Notes under the pieces: model-generated
Database searches by the model: none
What the model was told of the DNA's origin: nothing
What the model saw: the letters and a program-made list of their open reading frames with translations, nothing else
Translations under genes and position numbers: made by a program
In this document: in pieces, positions 8,923 through 16,939 of the stretch
Layout: each line of letters starts with the position of its first letter
How positions within the stretch are numbered: the first letter of the stretch is position 1
Source of the DNA: Hyphomicrobiales bacterium
Lineage (GTDB): Bacteria; Pseudomonadota; Alphaproteobacteria; Rhizobiales; JACESI01
Direction: 5' to 3'
Assembly: GCA_013911885.1 (NCBI GenBank)
Contig: JACESI010000006.1
Coordinates: forward strand, 1 to 64,000
Length of the DNA stretch: 64,000 nt

Positions 8923-9750
8923 ATGGATGACGATTACCGCGATCTAGCGCCAAGTCAGGATATTTCCCGGCTTTTGGAAATTATGGACCGTCTGCGCGAC
9001 CCGGAAACCGGTTGCGAATGGGATATCCAGCAGACCTTTGAATCCATCGTGCCTTACACAATCGAGGAAGCCTATGAGATCAAAGATGCGATTGAGCGGA
9101 ACGACATGGCGGATCTTTGCGACGAATTGGGTGATCTGCTGCTTCAGGTCGCCTATCACGCCAAAATCGCGAGCGAGAGCGGCGCGTTCGACTTCGGCAA
9201 TGTCGTCGAGGCCATCACCCGCAAGATGATCCGCCGCCACCCGCATGTCTTCGGCACGGATGCCCAAAAGAAGAGCGGGCTTAAGGCGGGCGAATGGGCA
9301 CGCATCAAGGCGGCAGAAAAGGCTGCACGCCCGCACAAGAAGGAAGCGCCCCTGCGCCATCTCGATGGTATCAGCAAGGCCCTGCCCGCGCTCACTCTCG
9401 CAATGCGACTTCAGAAACGCGCTTCCCAAGTCGGGTTCGACTGGAACAACACCGATCTCGTTTTCGACAAGCTGCGCGAGGAATTCGCGGAATTCGAAAG
9501 CGCCTGCGCGCGCCATGGCGATCATTCGAGCATCGCGGAAGAACTGGGTGACATCCTCTTTGTCGCCGTGAATCTCGCGCGCCATCTTGGCATTGATGCC
9601 GAGGCAGCATTACACAAGACAAATGACAAATTCATTAATCGTTTCAATTATATAGAAGATAGTTTGAAGAAATCAAATACGAAATTGAGCGATGCTGATC
9701 TTGAGACGATGGAGCGCTATTGGCAAGAGGCAAAAAGCGTTTTAAAATAA
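8923..9750 (+). CDS. mazG: Nucleoside triphosphate pyrophosphohydrolase MazG
   Basis: MazG hydrolyses nucleoside triphosphates to the monophosphate and pyrophosphate and acts as a house-cleaning enzyme. The 275-residue protein contains two MazG repeats; the first has the metal-binding helices TIEEAYE and DELGDLLLQ, the second has the matching EEFAEFE and EELGDILF pairs. The family opening ISRLLEIMDRLRDPETGC starts at residue 14. The ATG at 8923 has a GAGAG site 7 bp upstream; ATGs at 8905 and 8893 are possible. The last 150 bases are AT-rich compared with the rest. It ends 9 bp from the end of convergent hflX. Confidence 0.94.
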   Translation: MDDDYRDLAPSQDISRLLEIMDRLRDPETGCEWDIQQTFESIVPYTIEEAYEIKDAIERNDMADLCDELGDLLLQVAYHAKIASESGAFDFGNVVEAITRKMIRRHPHVFGTDAQKKSGLKAGEWARIKAAEKAARPHKKEAPLRHLDGISKALPALTLAMRLQKRASQVGFDWNNTDLVFDKLREEFAEFESACARHGDHSSIAEELGDILFVAVNLARHLGIDAEAALHKTNDKFINRFNYIEDSLKKSNTKLSDADLETMERYWQEAKSVLK

Positions 9751-9759
9751 TAACTTATA

Positions 9760-11208
9760 CTATTTTTTGAAGATACGGTCGATCTCCGGCCAGCGCTCCG
9801 AGCGGATTTTGATGATAACGGCGCCTTCCTCTGTGGATTGCCGGTCAAGGACGGTTCCAAGCTCATAGAGGCGGTGGAGTTTCGAAAGTTCTGCACCCTC
9901 CAGCGTGAGCGTGCGCATCACCTGTCCGGCATTGACGCATTTTTCGAGGAATGCCAGAAGCTGATCGACGCCCTCGCCTGTTGTTGCTGAAAGCGGGAAA
10001 ACCGATGGAAAATCCTGGCCGATCAGCAGATCGTCCATTTTCTCGCGTTCGTCCTCCGTCAGGAGATCGACCTTGTTCCAGACTTCAAGATAATGGCGAC
10101 CATCTTCGGTGAGGCGCTCGGGGTTGCTTACATCGACATCAAGGTCCGAAAGCACGCTGCGCACATCCTCGGCCTGCGCGCGGCTGTCGGGATGGGCAAT
10201 GTCGCGGACATGAACGATGATATCGGCGGTAATGACTTCCTCGAGCGTCGCGCGAAAGGCGGCGACAAGATCGGTCGGCAGTTTCGAGATAAAGCCCACC
10301 GTGTCGGAGAAGACGACATCCGTACCCTCGGGCAGGGTCATCTTGCGCAAGGTCGGGTCAAGGGTTGCAAAAAGAAGGTTCTCTGCGAGCACGTCGGCAT
10401 TGGTGATGCGGTTGAAGAGTGTGGATTTGCCAGCATTGGTATAGCCGACAAAAGCGATCACCGCGATTTCCTGTTTCACGCGCTGCTTGCGGTGAAGCGC
10501 GCGGGTGCGGCGCACCTCCTCGAGCTGTTCTTCAAGTCGCTCGATCTTGTTCTGCAATTCGCGCCGGTCGGATTCGATCTGGGTTTCGCCCGGCCCGCCG
10601 AGAAATCCACCGCCGCCGCGCTGACGCTCGAGGTGGGTCCAGGACCGAACGAGACGACCGCGCTGATAGCGGAGTGCAGCGAGTTCGACCTGTAGCCGCC
10701 CCTCCTTGGTCTGCGCCCTCGCCCCGAAAATTTCGAGGATCATACCGGTGCGATCGAGAACCTTGACCTGCCAGGCACGCTCGAGATTGCGCTGCTGAAC
10801 CGGCGTGAGGGGATGATCGACCATGACAAGATCGACTGCATTCTCGATCATCGCTTGCTTGAGTTCTTCGACCTTGCCACTGCCGAAAAGCGTTGCCGGT
10901 TTGAAGTTCGGTACCCGTGAAATATCGGTGAGAACGATATCAAGATCAATCGCGGCAGCAAGACCGACGGCTTCCTCAAGCTGCGCCTGCGGTGCACGAA
11001 ACGGCTGCCGCCTGCCGCTGCCAGAAGGCGCATCCGGATCGGCAATCGGTTTCTTGGGGCCACCGCGACCGATCAGCGGCACGAAGACCGCACATCTTGT
11101 ACGCGGCCTCTCGGTTACAATAGGTTCACTCAAAATATCACTCAGGGTGTTGTCGAAAGAAATTTCTGCCCAAACCGATACGAAACGATCTGAATCATTT
11201 GGATTCAA
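9760..11208 (-). CDS. hflX: GTPase HflX
   Basis: A ribosome-associated GTPase of 482 residues involved in rescue or splitting of stalled ribosomes. The N-terminal HflX domain contains the glycine-rich signature GGGGFLGGPGETQIE, followed by a coiled-coil helix rich in Glu and Arg. The G domain has G1 GYTNAGKST, G3 DTVGF and G4 NKVD. The start is a TTG at 11208, so the exact N-terminus is uncertain; the first conserved part begins around residue 38. It lies 48 bp downstream of hfq on the same strand, the usual hfq-hflX pair. Confidence 0.95.
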   Translation of the reverse strand: MNPNDSDRFVSVWAEISFDNTLSDILSEPIVTERPRTRCAVFVPLIGRGGPKKPIADPDAPSGSGRRQPFRAPQAQLEEAVGLAAAIDLDIVLTDISRVPNFKPATLFGSGKVEELKQAMIENAVDLVMVDHPLTPVQQRNLERAWQVKVLDRTGMILEIFGARAQTKEGRLQVELAALRYQRGRLVRSWTHLERQRGGGGFLGGPGETQIESDRRELQNKIERLEEQLEEVRRTRALHRKQRVKQEIAVIAFVGYTNAGKSTLFNRITNADVLAENLLFATLDPTLRKMTLPEGTDVVFSDTVGFISKLPTDLVAAFRATLEEVITADIIVHVRDIAHPDSRAQAEDVRSVLSDLDVDVSNPERLTEDGRHYLEVWNKVDLLTEDEREKMDDLLIGQDFPSVFPLSATTGEGVDQLLAFLEKCVNAGQVMRTLTLEGAELSKLHRLYELGTVLDRQSTEEGAVIIKIRSERWPEIDRIFKK

Positions 11209-11256
11209 TCTGTCCGTAAAGTGTCAGGCATTTGCAGCGAGATCGGACGTCCCGGA

Positions 11257-11493
11257 CTATTCTTCATCCGATTCGAACATTTGCAGCGGTTGAGCGGGCA
11301 TGATTGTCGAAATCGCGTGTTTGTAAACGAGTTGAGAGTGCCCATCCCGACGCAGCAGCAAACAGAAATTATCAAACCAGGTCACCACGCCCTGAAGTTT
11401 GACACCGTTCACCAGAAAAACGGTCAGCGGAATTTTCGATTTTCGCACATGATTGAGAAAGGTGTCTTGAAGGTTCTGGGAGCGTTCAGCCAT
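11257..11493 (-). CDS. hfq: RNA chaperone Hfq
   Basis: Hfq is the hexameric Sm-like protein that pairs small RNAs with mRNAs. The 78-residue product starts with the near-universal [13 protein letters not shown], then shows Sm1 ([17 protein letters not shown]) and Sm2 ending in YKHAIST. A longer frame from 11565 would add 24 residues that no Hfq carries, so the ATG at 11493 is the start. The C-terminal tail is short and acidic. It lies downstream of the D-amino acid transaminase gene and upstream of hflX. Confidence 0.97.
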   Translation of the reverse strand: MAERSQNLQDTFLNHVRKSKIPLTVFLVNGVKLQGVVTWFDNFCLLLRRDGHSQLVYKHAISTIMPAQPLQMFESDEE

Positions 11494-11682
11494 TCTTTTT
11501 ATAAGCCCTCTTGTATCGGACGCGTTGACCGCAGGGTCGACAATGTTTTTGAGAGTTGATTTCAACCGCGCCCAGCACAGGCTTACACAAGCATGGTCAT
11601 TTCACAAGATCATTCAGGAAGCCCCGATCAGTGCCTTGGCCTATGCGTCAGCCACCCACGGCAACCACAACGCTGAATTGAC

Positions 11683-12534
11683 CTAAAGCGCATGGTCGTG
11701 GAAAAGCGCGCGCAGTCGCTTTGCCACCGGGCCGGGTGTGCCGTCACCGATCACATGTCCGTCGATTTTGACAACGGGCATCACGATGGTGGACGCAGAC
11801 GATATGAACGCCTCCTTTGCAGCCTTTGCTTCCTCGAGTGTGAAACGGCGCTCCTCGACGCGCAACTGCACTGCCTCCGCCGTGCGCATCACGCCCATGC
11901 GGGTGATCCCTTTCAGAATGCTGCCAGTCGCCTCACGGGTCACGAGAACATTGTCCACGGTAACGATCCACGCATTGGTTGACGCGCCTTCGGTCACATC
12001 GCCATTTTCATCGAGGAACCATGCCTCGTCGGCGCCAGCCGCCTTCGCCTTCTCTTTCGCAAGGACATTTGGCAGCAGCGAGACGGTCTTGATGTCGACA
12101 CGTTCCCAGCGAATGTCCGGCACCGAGATGACCGAGATACCGCGGGCGGCCTTGCTCTCGGAAAGCGCGCGCGAACTGGAGCGCGCGGTCACCACGATTG
12201 CGGGCGGCGTATCAGGTTTCGGAAAATGGTGATTGCGTGGGGCAACGCCGCGCGAGATCTGGAGATAGACCAAACCATTTTCGACGCGATTGAGCCGCGT
12301 CACCTCGCCCATGACAAAGGTCAATGCCGTGCGGTTCATCGGTAGCGCAAGGTGCAGTTCCTGCGCCGATCGCTCCAGGCGGTCAAGATGGCCAGGCAGA
12401 TCAATCAGCTTGCCGTCGCGTGTCTCGCAGACTTCATAGATCGCGTCCGAGAACTGATAGCCGCGGTCCTCGATATGGACACTTGCTTGGCCGTGTGGAA
12501 CATAGCGGCCATTGACATAGGCAATCCGGCTCAT
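11683..12534 (-). CDS. dat: D-amino-acid transaminase (class IV aminotransferase)
   Basis: A PLP-dependent enzyme of fold type IV with 283 residues. The PLP lysine is K149 (VDIKT) and E182 in DVTEGASTN contacts the pyridine nitrogen. The N-terminal part IEDRGYQFSDAIYEV is characteristic of D-alanine transaminases, which move the amino group between D-Ala and 2-oxoglutarate to give D-Glu. Related branched-chain transaminases and 4-amino-4-deoxychorismate lyases share the fold, but the residues here fit the D-specific group best. It is between trkH and hfq, an order common in rhizobial genomes. Confidence 0.88.
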   Translation of the reverse strand: MSRIAYVNGRYVPHGQASVHIEDRGYQFSDAIYEVCETRDGKLIDLPGHLDRLERSAQELHLALPMNRTALTFVMGEVTRLNRVENGLVYLQISRGVAPRNHHFPKPDTPPAIVVTARSSSRALSESKAARGISVISVPDIRWERVDIKTVSLLPNVLAKEKAKAAGADEAWFLDENGDVTEGASTNAWIVTVDNVLVTREATGSILKGITRMGVMRTAEAVQLRVEERRFTLEEAKAAKEAFISSASTIVMPVVKIDGHVIGDGTPGPVAKRLRALFHDHAL

Positions 12535-12580
12535 TTTGCTTCCCTCAAACGCCTTCCATGTTTCTTCCTAGCCCGTCCGT

Positions 12581-14032
12581 TCAGCGAAGCCAATAGGAGC
12601 GGTTGAAGGCTGCCAGAAGCGCCAGCACATGCAGCCGCCCGAGGATCATCAGGGCAGACAGGGTTGCCTTGCTCGCGCCGTCCATCTGCCCGAAAGTGAC
12701 CCACTGGCCGGTCTCGTTCCACCCGGTTGAATAAAAACCGCCGATATTGGAAAGAGCAGCGACGCTTGCAATCAGCGCTGCCTCAAAGTCATTAAGCCGC
12801 GTCGCGAGGAAAAACGTGCCGACCATCATGACCACTGTCAGCACGAAAAAATAGGTCCAGATGCCCTTAATCAACGCCGTGTCATAATGCTGCGAGCCAA
12901 ACTGTGAGCGCGATACGCTGTTTGGATAGATCAACTGGTTGAGATCATTGATTGCATGGGAAACCATACCGCCAATGCGGTAAAACGAAATGCCGCCTGC
13001 GGTCGAGAAGGTGCAGCCGCCGACCAGAACAATCGCAAGCACGATTGCGGCGGGAAGCACCGTGAAACTGCTGTTGCGGATTTCAAAACCGGTCGTGCTG
13101 ACAAGCGATGCCGCCGTGAAAAATCCTTCGCGGATCGCATCAAGCGGGCTCAGGACAGCACTGGACCCGGCCTTTGCAAAAAACGTCATCGTGAAAGCGC
13201 AGCCGAGCGCCAGCATGACCCCGAAATAATAATATGCCTCGCGGTGCTGAACCAGATAGTCGACCCGCCAGGACAGGATGAGGCGCTGCCACAAGATGCT
13301 TGTGCCGGCAAGCGTCATGAACACGATGAGGACAAAAGGGGCAAGTCCGTTGCCGATTTCCGAAAACGGCGTATCGCCTGAGACGATCCCACCGGAAGAG
13401 ACTGTCGAGAGGGTGATGAGAAAGGCGCTTTCCGGACGCACTTGTGTTGCGACAAGGCAGGCGAAACACGCCACCGTCAGCGCGAGATAGCCACTCGTGA
13501 TCATGACGAAGAGGTGCCGCAGATTGTCGTTTGTAAAGCTGTTCTCCCGGTTGATCAGCGCAACCTGCCGGGTCGGCAGACCGCCAAGCCCCGTTGGCGC
13601 AAGAATGACGACAACACCGAGAAGCGTCAACAATCCGCCCAGCCATTGCGTCAGGCCGCGCACATAAAGCGCCGATGAGGGGAGATTGTCGAATTGACTG
13701 AAAACCGAAGCGCCGGTTGTGGTAAGCGCCGATGTCGCTTCAAAATAACCATCGATCAGGCTCAATCCCGTGCTCTGCACGAGCGAAAGCGCGATCGGCA
13801 CCGGCAGCAAGGTCCATATGATCACGAGAAGCAGCATGCCTTCGGCGCGATCGATTGCCCATTTGCGTGAACGCAGGGCGAAATAGAGCGAGATGCCGAT
13901 ATTCAGCGTGAGGATGGCGAGAATGAGATTGTTGAACTCCGGCCCCGCCTGATTGCCAATCAGCCCGCCAATGGCAATGATCAGCCCGACCACACTCAGC
14001 CAAATAGCCACAAAACGAAAGACTCCGAACAT
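12581..14032 (-). CDS. trkH: Trk potassium uptake protein TrkH
   Basis: A 483-residue membrane protein forming the K+ channel-like pore of the Trk system. Many hydrophobic segments are present, and the four pore loops carry filter-type sequences, for example ALTTTGASV, SSGGIVSGD, STTGFEIRN and SNIGGFYST, the pattern seen in TrkH/KtrB proteins. It is 8 bp downstream of trkA, which encodes the cytoplasmic NAD-binding regulator, so the pair is co-transcribed and forms one transporter. Confidence 0.95.
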   Translation of the reverse strand: MFGVFRFVAIWLSVVGLIIAIGGLIGNQAGPEFNNLILAILTLNIGISLYFALRSRKWAIDRAEGMLLLVIIWTLLPVPIALSLVQSTGLSLIDGYFEATSALTTTGASVFSQFDNLPSSALYVRGLTQWLGGLLTLLGVVVILAPTGLGGLPTRQVALINRENSFTNDNLRHLFVMITSGYLALTVACFACLVATQVRPESAFLITLSTVSSGGIVSGDTPFSEIGNGLAPFVLIVFMTLAGTSILWQRLILSWRVDYLVQHREAYYYFGVMLALGCAFTMTFFAKAGSSAVLSPLDAIREGFFTAASLVSTTGFEIRNSSFTVLPAAIVLAIVLVGGCTFSTAGGISFYRIGGMVSHAINDLNQLIYPNSVSRSQFGSQHYDTALIKGIWTYFFVLTVVMMVGTFFLATRLNDFEAALIASVAALSNIGGFYSTGWNETGQWVTFGQMDGASKATLSALMILGRLHVLALLAAFNRSYWLR

Positions 14033-14040
14033 CGCTCAGC

Positions 14041-15420
14041 CTACCCGAAAAAGTCGAGGCTGACCCGGAACATCTGTTCGACATGCTTCACGCGCGAGGC
14101 ATGGGCGAAAATCACAACGCGGTCCTTGGCGCGGATCTTGGTATCGCCATCGGGAATGATCACATGCTTGTCGCGATAGATCGCGCCGATCCTGATACCG
14201 TCGCCGAGTTCGAGATCACGCAAGGGCTGGCCAACCAGAGACGACGTCTCCAGCGCCTCCGCCTCGATAGCTTCAGCCATGCCGTTCTGAACCGAGTGCA
14301 CCGCGCGGATGCGACCGCGGCGGACGTGCTGGAGGATTTTCGAGACAGTGACCTGGCGCGGATTGATATGACCATCAATACCGAGAAGCCGGATAAGCCC
14401 CGGATAGCCGCGGTTGTTGAGAAGCGCAAGGGTGCGTTTGCAGCCGAGTTGCTTGGCCATGACGCAGGAAAGCACGTTCACCTCGTCGTTGTTTGTAAGC
14501 GAAATCATGATATCGGCTTCGCCTGTATCGGCCTCCATCAGGATTGTCTGGTCAAGCGCGCTGCCATTGAGGACAACCGTTCGCTGCAGACGGTCGGCAA
14601 CGGCAATCGCCCGATCTTTGTTGCTCTCGATGATCTTGATTTTTGCGCGGGCGCGCAGGGTCTCGATGGATTTTGCGACATAAAGTCCGATATTGCCACC
14701 CCCCGCAATCACCACGCGGTTTGCCTGAACCTCCTCATGACCGAAAATGCCGAGTGCACGGCGGATCTGGTCGCGCTCGACGGCGACATAAACAAGATCG
14801 CCAACCTGCATGGCATCATCGGATTGCGGCACGAACAGGCTGTCGCCGCGAACGATGCCGACCACAACCGTGTTGAGATTGGGAAAAAGTTCCGACAATT
14901 GCCGGAGCGGTGTTTCGACAACCGGGCAATTCTCATCGCAGTGAATGCCGACCACCGCCACATGTCCGTCCGCAAACAGAACCGTATCATCGGCACCCGG
15001 CACCTGGAGCCTGCGCAACAACATCTCGCCCACTTCAACTTCCGGCGAAATGATTACATCAATCGGCAAATGCTCGCGCGAGAACAGATCCTGCCATTCG
15101 GGTTTGAGATAGGACTGAGCGCGGATACGGGCAATCTTTGTCGGCACCTTGAATAGCGAATGGGCAACCTGGCATGCCACCATGTTCACTTCGTCGTAAA
15201 GGGTGACCGCAATCAGCATGTCTGCATCCCCGACGCCTGCCTGTTTAAGGGTGTCGGGATGCGAACCATGACCCACGAAAGCCCGCACATCAAGCGTCTC
15301 GCGAATGCCGCGAATAAGCGCTTCCGATGAATCAATGACCGTCACATCATTGCGTTCATTGGAAAGGCGCTCGGCGATCCCATAGCCCACCTGCCCCGCG
15401 CCGCAGATCACAACTTTCAT
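14041..15420 (-). CDS. trkA: Trk system potassium transporter TrkA
   Basis: The peripheral gating subunit of Trk, 459 residues. Two RCK units are visible, each with a Rossmann glycine motif: GAGQVGYGIAE from residue 7 and GGGNIGLYVAK in the second half near residue 240. Each is followed by a TrkA_C domain. The conserved acidic residue after the second beta strand (VIDSSE, IIESNK) fits NAD(H) binding. It is 8 bp before trkH and 77 bp after ntrX, and may be read from the ntrYX transcript. Confidence 0.96.
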   Translation of the reverse strand: MKVVICGAGQVGYGIAERLSNERNDVTVIDSSEALIRGIRETLDVRAFVGHGSHPDTLKQAGVGDADMLIAVTLYDEVNMVACQVAHSLFKVPTKIARIRAQSYLKPEWQDLFSREHLPIDVIISPEVEVGEMLLRRLQVPGADDTVLFADGHVAVVGIHCDENCPVVETPLRQLSELFPNLNTVVVGIVRGDSLFVPQSDDAMQVGDLVYVAVERDQIRRALGIFGHEEVQANRVVIAGGGNIGLYVAKSIETLRARAKIKIIESNKDRAIAVADRLQRTVVLNGSALDQTILMEADTGEADIMISLTNNDEVNVLSCVMAKQLGCKRTLALLNNRGYPGLIRLLGIDGHINPRQVTVSKILQHVRRGRIRAVHSVQNGMAEAIEAEALETSSLVGQPLRDLELGDGIRIGAIYRDKHVIIPDGDTKIRAKDRVVIFAHASRVKHVEQMFRVSLDFFG

Positions 15421-15497
15421 GCGTTCGCCCCTCGCCGTTTCGCATCTTCGGTTTTGAGTCTTCGTTCTAGCGCAATTCCAGCCCTGGTTTCAGCGTT

Positions 15498-16883
15498 TTA
15501 TTGTGCGTTCTTTCCGGTTACGCCCAAAGACTTCAATTTGCGATGGAGGGCCGAGCGTTCCATGCCCACAAAATCGGCCGTGCGAGAGACATTGCCGCCG
15601 AAGCGCGCGATCTGAGCCAGAAGATATTCGCGCTCGAAAATCTCGCGTGCCTCGCGAAGCGGCATCGCCATCAGATGCTCACCGCCGCCTGAGCCATTGG
15701 GTGCGGATGGCAGATAGGCACCGATTTCCGAAGGCAGAAGATCGACCGTTATCGCACTTCCCGGCTCGCCGGTGGCAAGGATCATCAGGCGTTCGACATT
15801 GTTGCGCAGCTGACGAATATTGCCCGGCCAGGTGTGGCCCTGAAGGATCGCCATGGCGTCATCGGCGATCGGCCGCTTCGCGAGGCCCTGAGATTCAGCA
15901 ATCTGGTCCATGAAGTGCTCGACCAGAAACGGAATGTCGTCGCGCCGTTCGGAAAGTGCCGGAACCCTGAGCGGCACAACCGCGAGACGGTGAAACAGAT
16001 CATCGCGGAACGTGCCCTGCTGGATTTCCGCCTCGAGATTGCGCGCGGTCGACGAAATGAAGCGCACATCGATCTTGACCGGCGTTGCCCCGTTCACCCG
16101 ATAGAACCGCTGGTCGATCAGAACCCGCAAAATCTTGTTCTGCGTCTCGAAGGGCATATCGGCGACTTCGTCGAGATAAAGCGTACCGCCGTGGGCGCGT
16201 TCAAGCGCGCCGGTCCGACGCGGGCTTCCGTCTGCTGATTCGCTGCCGAAAAGCTCTTCCTCAATCTGGTCCGGTGCAATGCCGCCTGTGGCCAGAATGA
16301 CGAAGGGTGATTCTCGCCGATGGGACAGATTGTGAATTTCACGGGCGATCAGTTCCTTGCCGGACCCGGAAGGGCCGGAAATCATGATCCGGCTGTTGGC
16401 TGGCGCGATGCGCTGTGCCGTTTGCATCATCTGGCGGAAGATGAAGGATTGGCCGACAAGCTTGTTATCGACACCCGCGCGCTGGCGCAATTCGTGGATT
16501 TCGGTGCGGAGCCGCGAAATTTCCAGCGCGCGGGCGGTCACCTGCAACAGGCGATCCATCTTGAACGGCTTCTCGATGTAATCATAAGCACCGCGCTGGA
16601 TCGCGGAGACCGCCGTCTCGATATTGCCGTGGCCGGAAATCATGATCACCGGAAGGCCCTCATGATGCTTTTTCAACTCATCAAGCACGCCGAGCCCATC
16701 CATTTCGCTGCCCTGCAACCAGATGTCGAGAAAAACCAGGGCCGGGCGGCGGCGTTCAATCTCGGCGATGGCATCATGACTGGTCGCGGCGGTACGCGCC
16801 TCATAGCCCTCATCTTCAAGCAGGCCGCTTACAAGTTCGCGGATATCGTCTTCGTCGTCTACAACCAGAATATCAATAGCCAT
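15498..16883 (-). CDS. ntrX: Response regulator NtrX (lacks the sigma-54 GAFTGA loop)
   Basis: The protein has 461 residues: receiver domain with phospho-acceptor D53 (residues 1-120), AAA+ domain with Walker A GPSGSGKE (170-177) and Walker B GTLYLDEV, and a C-terminal Fis-type helix-turn-helix ending in ERSALHRKLKSLG. Where NtrC-type activators have GAFTGA, this protein has a shortened Ser/Asp/Gly-rich stretch (about 214-222), so contact with sigma-54 is unlikely. NtrX proteins of this clade act with NtrY in nitrogen and redox responses. It lies 56 bp after ntrY. Confidence 0.94.
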   Translation of the reverse strand: MAIDILVVDDEDDIRELVSGLLEDEGYEARTAATSHDAIAEIERRRPALVFLDIWLQGSEMDGLGVLDELKKHHEGLPVIMISGHGNIETAVSAIQRGAYDYIEKPFKMDRLLQVTARALEISRLRTEIHELRQRAGVDNKLVGQSFIFRQMMQTAQRIAPANSRIMISGPSGSGKELIAREIHNLSHRRESPFVILATGGIAPDQIEEELFGSESADGSPRRTGALERAHGGTLYLDEVADMPFETQNKILRVLIDQRFYRVNGATPVKIDVRFISSTARNLEAEIQQGTFRDDLFHRLAVVPLRVPALSERRDDIPFLVEHFMDQIAESQGLAKRPIADDAMAILQGHTWPGNIRQLRNNVERLMILATGEPGSAITVDLLPSEIGAYLPSAPNGSGGGEHLMAMPLREAREIFEREYLLAQIARFGGNVSRTADFVGMERSALHRKLKSLGVTGKNAQ

Positions 16884-16939
16884 TTAAAACAATGCTCGCT
16901 TATCAGAAGATTGGAAAAATTGGGTAAATTGGTTCAGCA

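Noticed and set aside
9736..9775. AT-rich inverted repeat between convergent mazG and hflX as a terminator
   Set aside because: Stem consists of A-T pairs only and overlaps both gene ends; too weak to call.
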